From: Marinoscillum sp049115815 | Lineage (GTDB): Bacteria > Bacteroidota > Bacteroidia > Cytophagales > Cyclobacteriaceae | Direction: 5' to 3' | Assembly: GCA_049115815.1 (NCBI GenBank) | Contig: JAGDZO010000007.1 | Coordinates: 1 to 64,000 of the forward strand | DNA length: 64,000 bases | Shown: positions 17,596 to 26,649 of the stretch, piece after piece | Numbering within the stretch: position 1 is the stretch's first letter | Layout: each line of letters opens with the position of its first letter | The notes under the pieces: generated by a model | What the model saw: only the letters and a program-made list of their open reading frames with translations | The model's database searches: none | What the model was told of the DNA's origin: nothing | Position numbers and translations under genes: made by a program

Positions 17596-18633
17596 TTGAA
17601 GAAAAGAACAACTATTAAGGATTTGGCAAGGGAATTGGGAGTTGCGCCAAGCACTATCTCAAGAGCACTAAAAGACAGCCCCGAGATTAATACCAATACT
17701 AAAAAACGGGTTAGAGAGCTTGCTGAGAAACTTAACTACGTTCCAGACTCTATTGCCTTAAGCCTAAGAAATCAAAGAACGAACTCAATAGGGATTCTGC
17801 TTCCAGAGTTCGTGCACTTCTTTTTCTCTACTGTGGTCTCTGGAATAGAGGATGTGGCTTATGCTCAAGGGTATCAGGTTTTTGTTACCCAATCCAATGA
17901 AAACTATAAAAAGGAAGTGGTGGATTGTATGGGTCTGCAAAACACGCGTGCAGATGGTTTCTTGATTTGTGTCTCGAAAGAAACTCAAAACTTCGATCAT
18001 ATCCGTGCCATGATGGACAAAGGTTTCCCTGTGGTTTTCTTCGATAGACACATCCCATCAATTGACTGCTCCCTTGTAAAGGTCAACGACCAGAAAGGTG
18101 GGTACCTGGCGGGCAAGCACCTGGTAGAGCAAGGTTGTAAGCGCATTGCTTACGTGGGAGGACCAAAAAGCCTAGTTGATATTCAACAACGAAAGACCGG
18201 ATTAGTCCAAGCCATCAAGGAAGCAGGACTTAAATTTGATAGAGAGCTGGAAATCGAAGTTGATTACCCTGTCAATAATCCAGAGAAGGTCTCTAAGCTT
18301 AAGAAGCTATTGGTTGAAGGGAAACCAGACGGGATTTTCGTTCACAATGATATGGTGGCCATAGAACTACTAGAGATAGCGAAGAAAAATAACATCGATG
18401 TACCTAATGACGTCAAGATTATTGGATTTAGCAATTGGTTCTTTACCAAACACACTTCACCCACCCTATCAACTATTGAGCAAAATGGATTTGAGATAGG
18501 CCGACGAGCCGCTCAATTATTGCTAGAGGAGATAAAGCACAACGAACAAGAAAAAGGATTCATTGAGCCGCAGAAAATAGAGCTAGACCCTCAATTGATC
18601 ATGAGGGAGTCTACTGTTGGCTATACCTCTTAG
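17596..18633 (+). CDS. LacI family transcriptional regulator of the starch locus
   Basis: This 345-residue cytosolic regulator has a LacI helix-turn-helix at residues 4-25 (TIKDLARELGVAPSTISRAL), the hinge-helix region (LAEKLNYVPDSIALSLRNQ), and a periplasmic-binding-protein-like effector domain (SIGILLPEFVHFFF to the C-terminus). Start is TTG 17596, which gives the family N-terminus MKKRTTIKDLAREL. The nearby ATG 17576 is in another frame and ends after seven codons at TGA 17597-17599, overlapping the TTG. It diverges from the SusE/F-amylase-SusC-SusD genes, so a maltodextrin-responsive role is likely; the effector is inferred. Confidence 0.9.
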   Translation: MKKRTTIKDLARELGVAPSTISRALKDSPEINTNTKKRVRELAEKLNYVPDSIALSLRNQRTNSIGILLPEFVHFFFSTVVSGIEDVAYAQGYQVFVTQSNENYKKEVVDCMGLQNTRADGFLICVSKETQNFDHIRAMMDKGFPVVFFDRHIPSIDCSLVKVNDQKGGYLAGKHLVEQGCKRIAYVGGPKSLVDIQQRKTGLVQAIKEAGLKFDRELEIEVDYPVNNPEKVSKLKKLLVEGKPDGIFVHNDMVAIELLEIAKKNNIDVPNDVKIIGFSNWFFTKHTSPTLSTIEQNGFEIGRRAAQLLLEEIKHNEQEKGFIEPQKIELDPQLIMRESTVGYTS

Positions 18634-19172
18634 AGCTTCTCTACTACTAGGTTATGATTGGTGTAAATACAGATATCAGCTGCGATATTGAGACTTTCGC
18701 GCACCATTTCTTCTGCGGTCATGTCCTTAGCGTGTCTTTTCATACCCATAGCTGCAGCTCGCGCATACATACTCCCTGATCCAATAGATGCAACATCTTC
18801 ATCGGGCTCCAGCACATCACCTGTTCCTGATATCACCAATATCTCCTGCTTATCAGCTACTATCATCATTGCTTCCAATTTTCTGAGGTAGCGATCCGTC
18901 CGCCAATCTTTCGCCAGTTCTACGGCGGCACGCTTCATATTGCCGGTATAGGTAGCTAATTTCTCCTCTAATCTCTCCAGGAGCGTAAATGCATCAGCCG
19001 TGGAGCCTGCAAAGCCAGTGATGATTTTACCATCATTGAGTTTTCTGATTTTCTTAACGTTGCTCTTAGCCACGGTATCACCCATAGTAGCTTGACCATC
19101 AGCTCCAATCGCGATTTGCCCATTGTGTTTAATAGCTACTACAGTAGTTGATTTGATTTTTTGCTGTGCCAT
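18630..19172 (-). CDS. hslV: ATP-dependent protease subunit HslV (ClpQ)
   Basis: This 180-residue peptidase forms the proteolytic chamber of HslUV, an unfoldase-protease that removes damaged proteins in the cytosol. The N-terminal nucleophile is the first Thr of the TTVVAIKHNG segment (Thr9, exposed by removal of a short prosequence). Further family blocks are GADGQATMGDTV, the GFAGSTADAFTL loop and the GSGSMYARAAA segment. Length is typical. HslU is not next to it, unlike in proteobacteria, and its partner should be elsewhere in the genome. The stop codon overlaps that of the convergent lacI-type gene by four bases. Confidence 0.95.
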   Translation of the reverse strand: MAQQKIKSTTVVAIKHNGQIAIGADGQATMGDTVAKSNVKKIRKLNDGKIITGFAGSTADAFTLLERLEEKLATYTGNMKRAAVELAKDWRTDRYLRKLEAMMIVADKQEILVISGTGDVLEPDEDVASIGSGSMYARAAAMGMKRHAKDMTAEEMVRESLNIAADICIYTNHNLVVEKL

Positions 19173-19210
19173 AATCTGAATTTGTTTGATAATCCTTTTC
19201 GCAAAAGTCC

Positions 19211-19231
19211 GACCAAATATAAAAATTGGTC
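19211..19231 (-). promoter_or_regulatory. hslV -7 box within an inverted repeat
   Basis: The minus strand holds TATATTTG (19221-19214), an exact TAnnTTTG match 42 bases upstream of the hslV start. It is embedded in an inverted repeat GACCAA (19211-19216) and TTGGTC (19226-19231), so a repressor bound there would block the promoter. No -33 TTG is evident. Confidence 0.4.
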
Positions 19232-19260
19232 AGGTCTGCCTAGCTGTATCTATCTATTCA

Positions 19261-19283
19261 GTCAATAAGGCCGACTTATTGAC
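19261..19283. promoter_or_regulatory. Inverted repeat upstream of hslV
   Basis: GTCAATAAG and CTTATTGAC form a perfect 9-bp inverted repeat around a 5-base spacer. There is no T-run after it, so it is not a standard terminator. It lies between the pdhC terminator and the hslV promoter candidate and may be an operator. Confidence 0.35.
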
Positions 19284-19296
19284 TACAAAACAAAAA

Positions 19297-19318
19297 AGGC
19301 TGCCAAAATTGGCAGCCT
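19297..19318 (-). terminator. Terminator of the dihydrolipoamide acetyltransferase gene
   Basis: AGGCTGCC-AAAATT-GGCAGCCT forms an 8-bp stem followed on the minus strand by a T-run (A's at 19292-19297). It lies 11 bases after the gene's stop codon. Confidence 0.8.
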
Positions 19319-19328
19319 AACAATAGTT

Positions 19329-20960
19329 TTAAATTAGAATTCTGACCGGATCTTCCAACAATCCTTTTAGAGTTTTGAGGAAGGCTGCACCTGTGGCGCC
19401 ATCCACAGTTCGATGATCACAAGTGAGTGTTACCTTCATCGTATTACCAATAACAATCTGACCTCCTTTAACTACTGGCACTTGATTGATGGCACCAACA
19501 GCAAGAATACAAGACTCAGGCGCATTGATAATTGAAGTAAATTCTTCGATACCAAACATTCCTAAGTTAGATACTGTGAAAGTGTTCCCTTGCATCTCAT
19601 CAGGTTGTATTTTCTTCTCCTTAGCTTTCGCGCTGAATGCTTTCACTTCCGAAGATATCTGAGCAAGACTCTTATTATCAGCGAATTTCACCACTGGCAC
19701 TATTAGCCCATCATCTACTGCCATAGCCACACCAATACTAATATGGTGATTCTGACGAATTGAGTTAGTATCGCTCATCCAATAGGTATTCACATTTGGA
19801 TGCTTGCGAAGTGAGGCCGCTACTGCTTTGATTACGATATCATTGAACGATATCTTGACTGGAGCAATTTCGTTGATGCTCGCTCTCGCTTCAATGGTAC
19901 GATCCATATCAATTTCCATCGTTAGATAGAAATGTGGAGCTCCAAATTGGCTATTGGTCAAGCTCTTAGTGATGGCCTTACGCATTTGCGATGCTTTCAC
20001 ATCTGTATAGCTTTCTTCGCCTACTACAGGCGCAAAGCTTGGAAGGGCTGATCCTGAAGCAGCTGGTGCTGCTGAAGGTGTAAAGCTTTCGACATCCTTC
20101 TTAACTATTCTACCACCATCTCCAGAACCACTGATTTGACTTAAGTCAAACCCTTTTTCACTAGCTATTTTCTTAGCCAAAGGCGATGCTTTGATTCTTC
20201 CATTACTATTTTGATTCTCAGCAAGTGCTGACGTAGCGGATGGAGCAGGTGCACTTGACGCAACTGGCGCTGGAGCACTTTCTTCCTTTGGAGCACTTGC
20301 CGCCTCTTCTGTCTTAGTTCCTCCACTTGCATTTTCAGCAGCCAATAAAGTCTTCCAATCAGCCCCTTTCTCACCTACGATGGCAATTACACCATCCACT
20401 GGCACTGAACCTCCATCACCAACAGCAAGATGAAGTAAAGTACCATCTTCATAAGCTTCTAATTCCATGGTAGCCTTGTCAGTCTCCACTTCTGCTAGAA
20501 TATCTCCTGAAGAAACTTCTTCACCTTCCTTTTTCAACCAAGTAGAAATAACCCCTTCTTCCATGGTGTCACTCATTTTTGGCATTCTTATCACCGAAGC
20601 ATTGATACCTGATGTATCTAAAGTTGCAGCCGGAGCTGCTGATTCTGCTTTTTCCTCCTGAGCAGGAGTTTCTTCAGCTCCGCTATTATTTGCACCCTCT
20701 AAAAGACCAGATATATCTTCACCTTTTTCACCAATGACAGCTATTACTCCATCTACAGCTACCGCTTCTTGCTCCTGGACACCTATGTGCAACAACACAC
20801 CATCTTGGTAGGACTCCAACTCCATAGTTGCTTTGTCAGTCTCTACCTCAGCTAGCACATCGCCTGAGCTTACCTCATCTCCCACTTTTTTGATCCAAGC
20901 AGCAATAACACCTTCTTCCATAGTGTCACTCATCTTGGGCATTCTGATTATCTCCGCCAT
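19329..20960 (-). CDS. pdhC: Pyruvate dehydrogenase E2, dihydrolipoamide acetyltransferase, with two lipoyl domains
   Basis: This 543-residue E2 core transfers the acetyl group from the E1-bound intermediate to CoA. Two lipoyl domains are visible, each with the lipoylated lysine in VETDKATMELE (Lys43 and about Lys167). They are joined by Ala/Pro/Glu-rich linkers. Then comes the E1/E3-binding domain (IKASPLAKKIASEKGFD) and the catalytic domain with HRTVDG near the C-terminus. Its E1 and E3 partners are not next to it. A promoter candidate at 20998-21027 and a terminator at 19297-19318 make it a single-gene unit. Confidence 0.94.
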   Translation of the reverse strand: MAEIIRMPKMSDTMEEGVIAAWIKKVGDEVSSGDVLAEVETDKATMELESYQDGVLLHIGVQEQEAVAVDGVIAVIGEKGEDISGLLEGANNSGAEETPAQEEKAESAAPAATLDTSGINASVIRMPKMSDTMEEGVISTWLKKEGEEVSSGDILAEVETDKATMELEAYEDGTLLHLAVGDGGSVPVDGVIAIVGEKGADWKTLLAAENASGGTKTEEAASAPKEESAPAPVASSAPAPSATSALAENQNSNGRIKASPLAKKIASEKGFDLSQISGSGDGGRIVKKDVESFTPSAAPAASGSALPSFAPVVGEESYTDVKASQMRKAITKSLTNSQFGAPHFYLTMEIDMDRTIEARASINEIAPVKISFNDIVIKAVAASLRKHPNVNTYWMSDTNSIRQNHHISIGVAMAVDDGLIVPVVKFADNKSLAQISSEVKAFSAKAKEKKIQPDEMQGNTFTVSNLGMFGIEEFTSIINAPESCILAVGAINQVPVVKGGQIVIGNTMKVTLTCDHRTVDGATGAAFLKTLKGLLEDPVRILI

Positions 20961-20997
20961 TTTAGATTAGCTTTATTAATTCTTGATATAAAGTGCC

Positions 20998-21027
20998 CAA
21001 AGTTAACCGCTATCCGTTTTTCTCCAA
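20998..21027 (-). promoter_or_regulatory. Promoter of the dihydrolipoamide acetyltransferase gene
   Basis: On the minus strand a TTG (21027-21025) is followed after 19 bases by TAACTTTG (21005-20998), matching the Bacteroidota -33/-7 layout. The start codon is 37 bases downstream of the -7 box. Confidence 0.55.
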
Positions 21028-21103
21028 CATCTTTATTCCTTTAATTTGACGAGCTTATTCAAATACAAATCAAATCTCACTAGTTCAACTTGAGATTCTA
21101 TAG

Positions 21104-22084
21104 ATGCCTGCATCAAATAACTTCGATTACGTTCGCCCTGCTGGTTTATTCAATGGTCATATGGAAACCATTTATCCGGCTTTCTTTCGTAGAATCACAT
21201 GCATTCCAAAATCAAGGAGAGAACGAATTGATACACCTGATAATGATTTTTTGGATGTCGATTGGTTCGAAAACGATTCAAGCCAGGTTGTGATCATATC
21301 TCATGGCCTAGAAGGTAGTTCTCGCAAGCCCTATGTTCTTGGAATGGCTAAATGCTTCCATGATGCTGGATTCGATGCGTTGGCTTGGAATTATAGGAGC
21401 TGCAGTGGAGAAATGAACAGAGGAAGGAGGATGTATCATAGTGGTGCTACAGATGATCTTGCCTCCATTGTAGAATTAGCTGCAGCGAAATACTCAGAAA
21501 TCTTCTTAGTTAGCTTTAGTCTGGGAGGTAATTTGGTGCTAAAATATCTAGGAGAAAGGACTTGTCACCCTAAGATTAAAAAGGCTGTCGCTATTTCTGT
21601 TCCATTGGACTTGCACAAAAGTGTACAAGAGATGAATTCTGCAAAAGGTTGGATTTACGAAAAGAGATTCATCAGCAACCTCCTCAAAAAAGCCAAAATC
21701 AAAGCAAATCAGCATCCAGACATTTATGATGTGGACAACCTGAAACAAATCAAATCACTTTATGATTTTGATGATTTGGTGACTTCTCGGATACATGGCT
21801 TTGAGAATGCCGCTGATTACTATCAAAAATGCTCAAGCAAAAACTTCCTCTCAACCATAACCATACCTACTCTGGTGCTAAACGCCATGAATGATCCAAT
21901 CAACAGCAAGGATAGTTGTGATCATGAGCTCTTTAAGGATTTAAAACATGTCTATCTCGAATCGACCAAGCAAGGAGGTCATGTAGGGTTTGCGCAGTTG
22001 GGCTCAAAACCATATTATTGGTCAGAAGAAAGAGCTCTTAGATTTTGTCAAGAAAATATGAATGAGCCGCTAGGCATTTCATAA
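21104..22084 (+). CDS. YheT family alpha/beta hydrolase
   Basis: This 326-residue alpha/beta hydrolase belongs to the YheT/EMB8 (ABHD1/3-like) family, whose substrates are uncertain esters or lipids. The early ARG-rich segment GHMETIYPAFFRRI is family-typical. The oxyanion strand is VVIISHGLEGSS and the nucleophile elbow is SFSLGG (Ser in the centre). The acid is probably in the AMNDP loop and the histidine in GGHVGF near the C-terminus. There is no signal peptide, so it should be cytosolic. It is followed after 10 bases by the SRAP gene and is probably cotranscribed with it. Confidence 0.88.
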   Translation: MPASNNFDYVRPAGLFNGHMETIYPAFFRRITCIPKSRRERIDTPDNDFLDVDWFENDSSQVVIISHGLEGSSRKPYVLGMAKCFHDAGFDALAWNYRSCSGEMNRGRRMYHSGATDDLASIVELAAAKYSEIFLVSFSLGGNLVLKYLGERTCHPKIKKAVAISVPLDLHKSVQEMNSAKGWIYEKRFISNLLKKAKIKANQHPDIYDVDNLKQIKSLYDFDDLVTSRIHGFENAADYYQKCSSKNFLSTITIPTLVLNAMNDPINSKDSCDHELFKDLKHVYLESTKQGGHVGFAQLGSKPYYWSEERALRFCQENMNEPLGIS

Positions 22085-22094
22085 ATTACCGCTT

Positions 22095-22790
22095 ATGTAT
22101 AATAGTTACGCCCTTTTTTCGGAGCTTGATGTCATCAAAACCTACTTTTCGTGTGGTGGTGAAATTGAATATAGCAAGACCTACCTAGCAACGCCCACCG
22201 AGCGACTACCTGTTGTTCTAGCGGAAGATTTAAAATTAGAGCAACTCTATTGGGGAGTAACTAACGAATTGGCCAAAGGGAAATCTGTAAGCAGAAAATT
22301 GGTCAACCTACCCATAGAGCAGGCCTTGGAACGGCCAATGTATAGGAAATTGATTAGCGCAAGAAGATGTGTGATTCCTAGCAATGGATTCTATCTCTGG
22401 AAGCAGATAAGCAAAAAGCAGAGAACACCCTACTTCGTCCATTTAATAGATAATCAGCTGTTTGGCATTGCGGGAATTTGGGATGAATACGAAGACTTTG
22501 AAGGCAACATTAGCCATACCTTCAATATGATACTGACGCTAACAGACAACAAACTATCTAGCTATCATGAAGAGCGCCCAGCTGTGCTCACAAAAGAAGC
22601 AAGTCAACTTTGGCTGCAAGCTGAGTTAGATCCTGATCTGGCCAGGCAATCCGTACTGGATTTTGATGAAAATCTACTCGCTTTACATGCAGTGAATCCC
22701 AAGTGTTTTGACGGCTCTAAAGATTCACCAGAAATTATTAATCCTACATTGCCTTCCGATCAGTTTGGAAATTATACCTTGTTCAGCTAA
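22095..22790 (+). CDS. SRAP (HMCES/YedK-like) domain protein lacking the catalytic cysteine
   Basis: This 231-residue protein covers a whole SRAP domain. In the known members Cys2, exposed by Met removal, crosslinks to abasic sites in single-stranded DNA. Asn75, Glu105 and His160 (E. coli YedK numbering) support catalysis. Here the N-terminus is MYNSYALFS instead of the usual MCGRY, so Cys2 is Tyr. The Asn is kept (VNLP, Asn71) and the His is kept (SYHEERPAVL, His158). The PADGFYEW block reads PSNGFYLW, so the Glu is Leu101. No upstream in-frame start restores a Met-Cys. The fold looks intact, which suggests a DNA-binding or structural role rather than crosslinking; this is inferred. Confidence 0.85.
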   Translation: MYNSYALFSELDVIKTYFSCGGEIEYSKTYLATPTERLPVVLAEDLKLEQLYWGVTNELAKGKSVSRKLVNLPIEQALERPMYRKLISARRCVIPSNGFYLWKQISKKQRTPYFVHLIDNQLFGIAGIWDEYEDFEGNISHTFNMILTLTDNKLSSYHEERPAVLTKEASQLWLQAELDPDLARQSVLDFDENLLALHAVNPKCFDGSKDSPEIINPTLPSDQFGNYTLFS

Positions 22791-22850
22791 GTTTCAGTCC
22801 GAAAAGCCACCCAGTTTTATTGATTCACTCGATTATTAAGTTATCCTGTT

Positions 22851-25040
22851 ATGAAAACTTACCTCTCCGCTGGGGCTTGTTCACTTATTTTACTAGCCAT
22901 TCTTATTCCCCTGAAGTCATCCGCTCAACCAGAAAAATTGTATACCAAGGGAATGAAAGCCTTCTATAAGGAAAAATTTGATGAGGCCATTGGTTATTTT
23001 GAAGAAATAGAAAGCTCAGGCAGGACATTCAAAGACACAAAATATCGAAAAGAAATAAGCTACCTGGTACAAAAAGAGCATCGTGAACGTGACTTGACCA
23101 CCTTCCTTGCTTTTAGACAGTACAAAGCCAAGTCGGATAAATTTTATCATTATTGGTTGGGGAGGATCTACGCCAATAGATACGCTTTTCCTGAAGCGGT
23201 CGATTCATGGAAGACTTTCTTGTCCATGAAGGCCTATAAGAGTGATGAAATCATAGAGGAAACGCAGGATTTCTTGGCCCATACGGAGTATATGGTTAAG
23301 TATTTTGACAATCCTGACAACTATGAAGTACATCAATTAGGTTCCCCTATCAATTCCGAATACGCTGAACTCTCCCCAGTTTTTTCCAAAGACAATAACC
23401 GATTAATATTCACTTCTAATCGAAACAATAGCGCTGGAGACGTATATGAAGTTTTTCAAGCTTCTAGTACAGATAGTGGGTGGGACATCCCAAAAGCAAT
23501 CACTTCTATTGGTCAAATAACTAGAGAGAAGGCCAATATTGAGATAGTCAATGAGGATGGTAAGCTTTTTATTTTTAGAGAAGAGAAAAAGAATAAAGGA
23601 GACCTTTTTTACAGTGAATTGAGCAATCAATCTTGGTCCGAACCCGTGGAGTTTGATAATAAAATCACCAGCACTCATCTCAAATCCCATTTCTATATCA
23701 ATGAACACGAGGATAGAATTATCTTCTCCGCTCCTAATAAAAAACTGGGATTAGATTTATTTGAATCCTTTAAAGATGCGGAGACCGGAAAATGGGAAAG
23801 CCCTCATCCTTTTGCCCCCACTGTCAATTCAGGTTATGATGAGGATAGCCCATTCTTATCAGCAGATGAAAGTAAATTCTATTTCAGCTCAGATAAACCC
23901 GGAGGTATCGGCGGCTTTGATATCTATGTTTGTACGTATGATCCAACAGAGAAAAAATGGTCAGAGGCTGAGAATCTTGGGTGGCCAATTAATTCACCTG
24001 ATGACGAGCAATTTTTCAAAATGAATCCTGATGGTACTTCTGGATATTTCTCAAGTAATCGAATACATTCGCTGGGTGATTATGATATTTTCTACTTCTG
24101 GGAAATTCAGAAAACCAAGGTAGAAGGAAGAGTACTTTATGCACACAACGAAGCTCCAGTTCTTAAGGGTGAGGTTCGCTTCCACCCAACCCAATACCTA
24201 GACGAATACTTCAGATCAAAAATTGATGAGGAAGGAAAATATAGTACGGAAGTAATTTCTAATGAGGTATTCAGAGTGGAAATCATGGACGGCTTTGATA
24301 CGCTTCTGACGCAGCCTTTTGCAGTGGTGGATGTAGAAGGAGAATCAGTGACTCACCACAAAGACTTCTATGTAATAGCGAAAGATCTCGGTGAAGAGGA
24401 AACTACAATGCTCAAGAACAAGTATGCTTCTGAGCAAATAGTGCCTGAAATAAAAGAAATCGTAGGGCCGACAAGTAAGGCATTAGAGACACCAAAAAAT
24501 ACCGAAGAATCAGAAAATACAACTGAAGATAGCACTGAATTAACAGAACTGCAGGATACAACCACTGCACTGATTGCTGATGCTATAGAAGAACAAAAAG
24601 ATCAACCTGAAGAAGAGAAACCAATAATTTCAGAACCAATCGCAGAGATCAAGGCTCCTGTAGAAACAGAGAAAAACACGCCTCAAGCGTTTAATACGGG
24701 TGAAACTCTTACCAGAATTTTCTTTCCTTACAATGGCAGTCAACTAATTAAACAAGCTCTTCCCAAACTGGAAGAACTCGTAACCATGATGAACGCTAAC
24801 TCAGAAATGAAAATATTGATTGAAGGACACACGGACAATATCGGATCCAAACAAACCAATCAAATGGTGTCTGAAAAGAGAGCCCAAAATGCAAAAAACT
24901 GGGTGGTGAAGAAAGGCATCAATAAAGATAGGATAATAGTTGTGGGGTACGGAGAATCCCGCCCTCTAGCATCTAATGATGATGAGGAAAATGGTAGAGA
25001 GTTGAACCGAAGGATAGAAGTGAAAACTTTGAAAAATTAA
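22851..25040 (+). CDS. PorE-like TPR/PD40/OmpA family outer-membrane protein
   Basis: This 729-residue exported protein has a signal peptide (ending LKSSAQ), TPR-like helices at about residues 30-150, and PD40/WD40-like propeller strands at about 155-420 (SPFLSADESKFYFSSDKPGG is one blade). A carboxypeptidase-like regulatory domain follows at about 425-510, then an acidic Glu-rich linker and an OmpA peptidoglycan-binding domain at about 615-729 (IEGHTDNIGSKQTN). This order matches PorE, a T9SS accessory protein linking the secretion machine to the cell wall. Several T9SS cargo proteins are in this window. PD40-OmpA paralogues are common in the phylum, so PorE identity is not certain. Confidence 0.8.
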   Translation: MKTYLSAGACSLILLAILIPLKSSAQPEKLYTKGMKAFYKEKFDEAIGYFEEIESSGRTFKDTKYRKEISYLVQKEHRERDLTTFLAFRQYKAKSDKFYHYWLGRIYANRYAFPEAVDSWKTFLSMKAYKSDEIIEETQDFLAHTEYMVKYFDNPDNYEVHQLGSPINSEYAELSPVFSKDNNRLIFTSNRNNSAGDVYEVFQASSTDSGWDIPKAITSIGQITREKANIEIVNEDGKLFIFREEKKNKGDLFYSELSNQSWSEPVEFDNKITSTHLKSHFYINEHEDRIIFSAPNKKLGLDLFESFKDAETGKWESPHPFAPTVNSGYDEDSPFLSADESKFYFSSDKPGGIGGFDIYVCTYDPTEKKWSEAENLGWPINSPDDEQFFKMNPDGTSGYFSSNRIHSLGDYDIFYFWEIQKTKVEGRVLYAHNEAPVLKGEVRFHPTQYLDEYFRSKIDEEGKYSTEVISNEVFRVEIMDGFDTLLTQPFAVVDVEGESVTHHKDFYVIAKDLGEEETTMLKNKYASEQIVPEIKEIVGPTSKALETPKNTEESENTTEDSTELTELQDTTTALIADAIEEQKDQPEEEKPIISEPIAEIKAPVETEKNTPQAFNTGETLTRIFFPYNGSQLIKQALPKLEELVTMMNANSEMKILIEGHTDNIGSKQTNQMVSEKRAQNAKNWVVKKGINKDRIIVVGYGESRPLASNDDEENGRELNRRIEVKTLKN

Positions 25041-25113
25041 ACCAGAATTTTCAAGCACAGGGTTATTACAAAGTCAATTTTCGATAACTTGAAGGTCAAT
25101 TTTATAGAATTCT

Positions 25114-26628
25114 ATGATGCGACTAAAAGCGACCTTTTTAATCCTTTTTCTTTCGACATTCTTTTACTCGATTGCTCAGAAAGAGACACGCTATTACGAA
25201 AAGGGTGAATTGGCTTTAGCAGGACACCGCTATGCAGAAGCCCTGAAGTATTACACCGAGAGTTATAACATCAATTACTCTATTGAGGATATTACTTACA
25301 AAATAGAATTTCTTACCCTCCTCTTACCTCAGGGGGACGACAAAAGTCTCGATCAACTTCTGGCATACGAAACACCTTATGGAGAATCTGACGATCACTA
25401 TTATTATTGGTTGGGTCAGGTCTACATGCGAAGGTATCAGATCGAAGAAGCTATTGATGCTTTTGAAAAATTTCATCAGAAAATAGCCTACTCAGGCAAT
25501 TCAGATGATGAGTCTAAAGAACTAATTGCTTATAGCAAGCAGCTACAGAAGTTTTTCAACAATCCAGGAGAATATGAAATTCATCAATTGGATGCTCCGA
25601 TTAATAGTGCAAGCATGGAGATAAGTCCAGTGTATTTTGAGGAAAATCGCGAACTCCTTTTCGCATCAGATCGAGACGGAAGTGGGTTGACTCCCTTTTC
25701 CATTTACTATTCCAAAAAAGGTAACGACGGGTGGAGCCCCGTGAAGAAAGTTCCTAATCTTGGCTCGTTCACTAAAGAAAATGCCAATATAGAAGTAGTA
25801 AACAACGATGGTAAATTGTTTCTTTTCAGAGAGGAGAAAGGTGGAGACCTGTTTTACAGCACCGCTTCAGGTGATGACTGGACCATACCTGTAGAATTTG
25901 ACGCGCGGATCTCAAACAACCATTTGGCGTCTCATTTCTTCATCAATGAGCATGAAGATCGTATCATTTTTTCCTCTGATGAGGGCGATGCAGGATTAGA
26001 TATCTACGAATCATTCAGAAATCACGAAAATGGCAAATGGAGCAAACCAAGCCCTTTCTATTCAACGATCAATACTGAATTTGATGAAGACAGTCCATAT
26101 TTATCACCCGATGAAAATCGACTGTACTTTAGCTCTAAAAGACCTGGAGGAATAGGTGGATATGATATTTACGCCTCCAAGTACAACCCAGAAGATTATT
26201 CATGGTCAGAGCCTGTTAATCTTGGATGGCCAATCAATTCACCCAACGACGAACTCCATTTCAAACTCAATGAAGATCAGGAATCAGGATATTTTGTTTC
26301 GGATAGAACTCATACCAAAGGAGGCTTTGATATTTACTTTTTCTGGGAGGCAGAGCAAATCAAGATAGAGGGTAGAATATTTGACGAATCAGCCGGAAAA
26401 GCCCTATCCAATGCCCTAATAAAATTTCACCCGTCACAGTATCTTGACGAATCATTCACTTCTCGGATAGATGAGACTGGAAGGTATAGCACGAACATTA
26501 TCGCTGAGGAAGTGTTTATGGTGGAGATCATTAAAGACGGTAAAGTGATTCACTCTGATCAATTTGAAATCCACGAAGCGTCAGGTGAACCAACCACCTA
26601 TTTTAAAAACTTCTCAGTGAAGTATTAA
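25114..26628 (+). CDS. PD40 protein, paralogue of the preceding gene without the OmpA domain
   Basis: This 504-residue exported protein (signal peptide ending FFYSIAQ) repeats the TPR-like region, PD40 blades (SPYLSPDENRLYFSSKRPGG) and carboxypeptidase-like domain of the upstream gene, with high residue identity by eye (NLGWPINSPNDE against NLGWPINSPDDE). It ends where the linker and OmpA domain of its neighbour would begin. It therefore arose by tandem duplication and cannot anchor to peptidoglycan by OmpA. It could partner its neighbour or act in a separate complex. The 73-base gap between the genes shows no terminator. Confidence 0.8.
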   Translation: MMRLKATFLILFLSTFFYSIAQKETRYYEKGELALAGHRYAEALKYYTESYNINYSIEDITYKIEFLTLLLPQGDDKSLDQLLAYETPYGESDDHYYYWLGQVYMRRYQIEEAIDAFEKFHQKIAYSGNSDDESKELIAYSKQLQKFFNNPGEYEIHQLDAPINSASMEISPVYFEENRELLFASDRDGSGLTPFSIYYSKKGNDGWSPVKKVPNLGSFTKENANIEVVNNDGKLFLFREEKGGDLFYSTASGDDWTIPVEFDARISNNHLASHFFINEHEDRIIFSSDEGDAGLDIYESFRNHENGKWSKPSPFYSTINTEFDEDSPYLSPDENRLYFSSKRPGGIGGYDIYASKYNPEDYSWSEPVNLGWPINSPNDELHFKLNEDQESGYFVSDRTHTKGGFDIYFFWEAEQIKIEGRIFDESAGKALSNALIKFHPSQYLDESFTSRIDETGRYSTNIIAEEVFMVEIIKDGKVIHSDQFEIHEASGEPTTYFKNFSVKY

Positions 26629-26649
26629 ACCAATCTTTAACCCCAAAAA

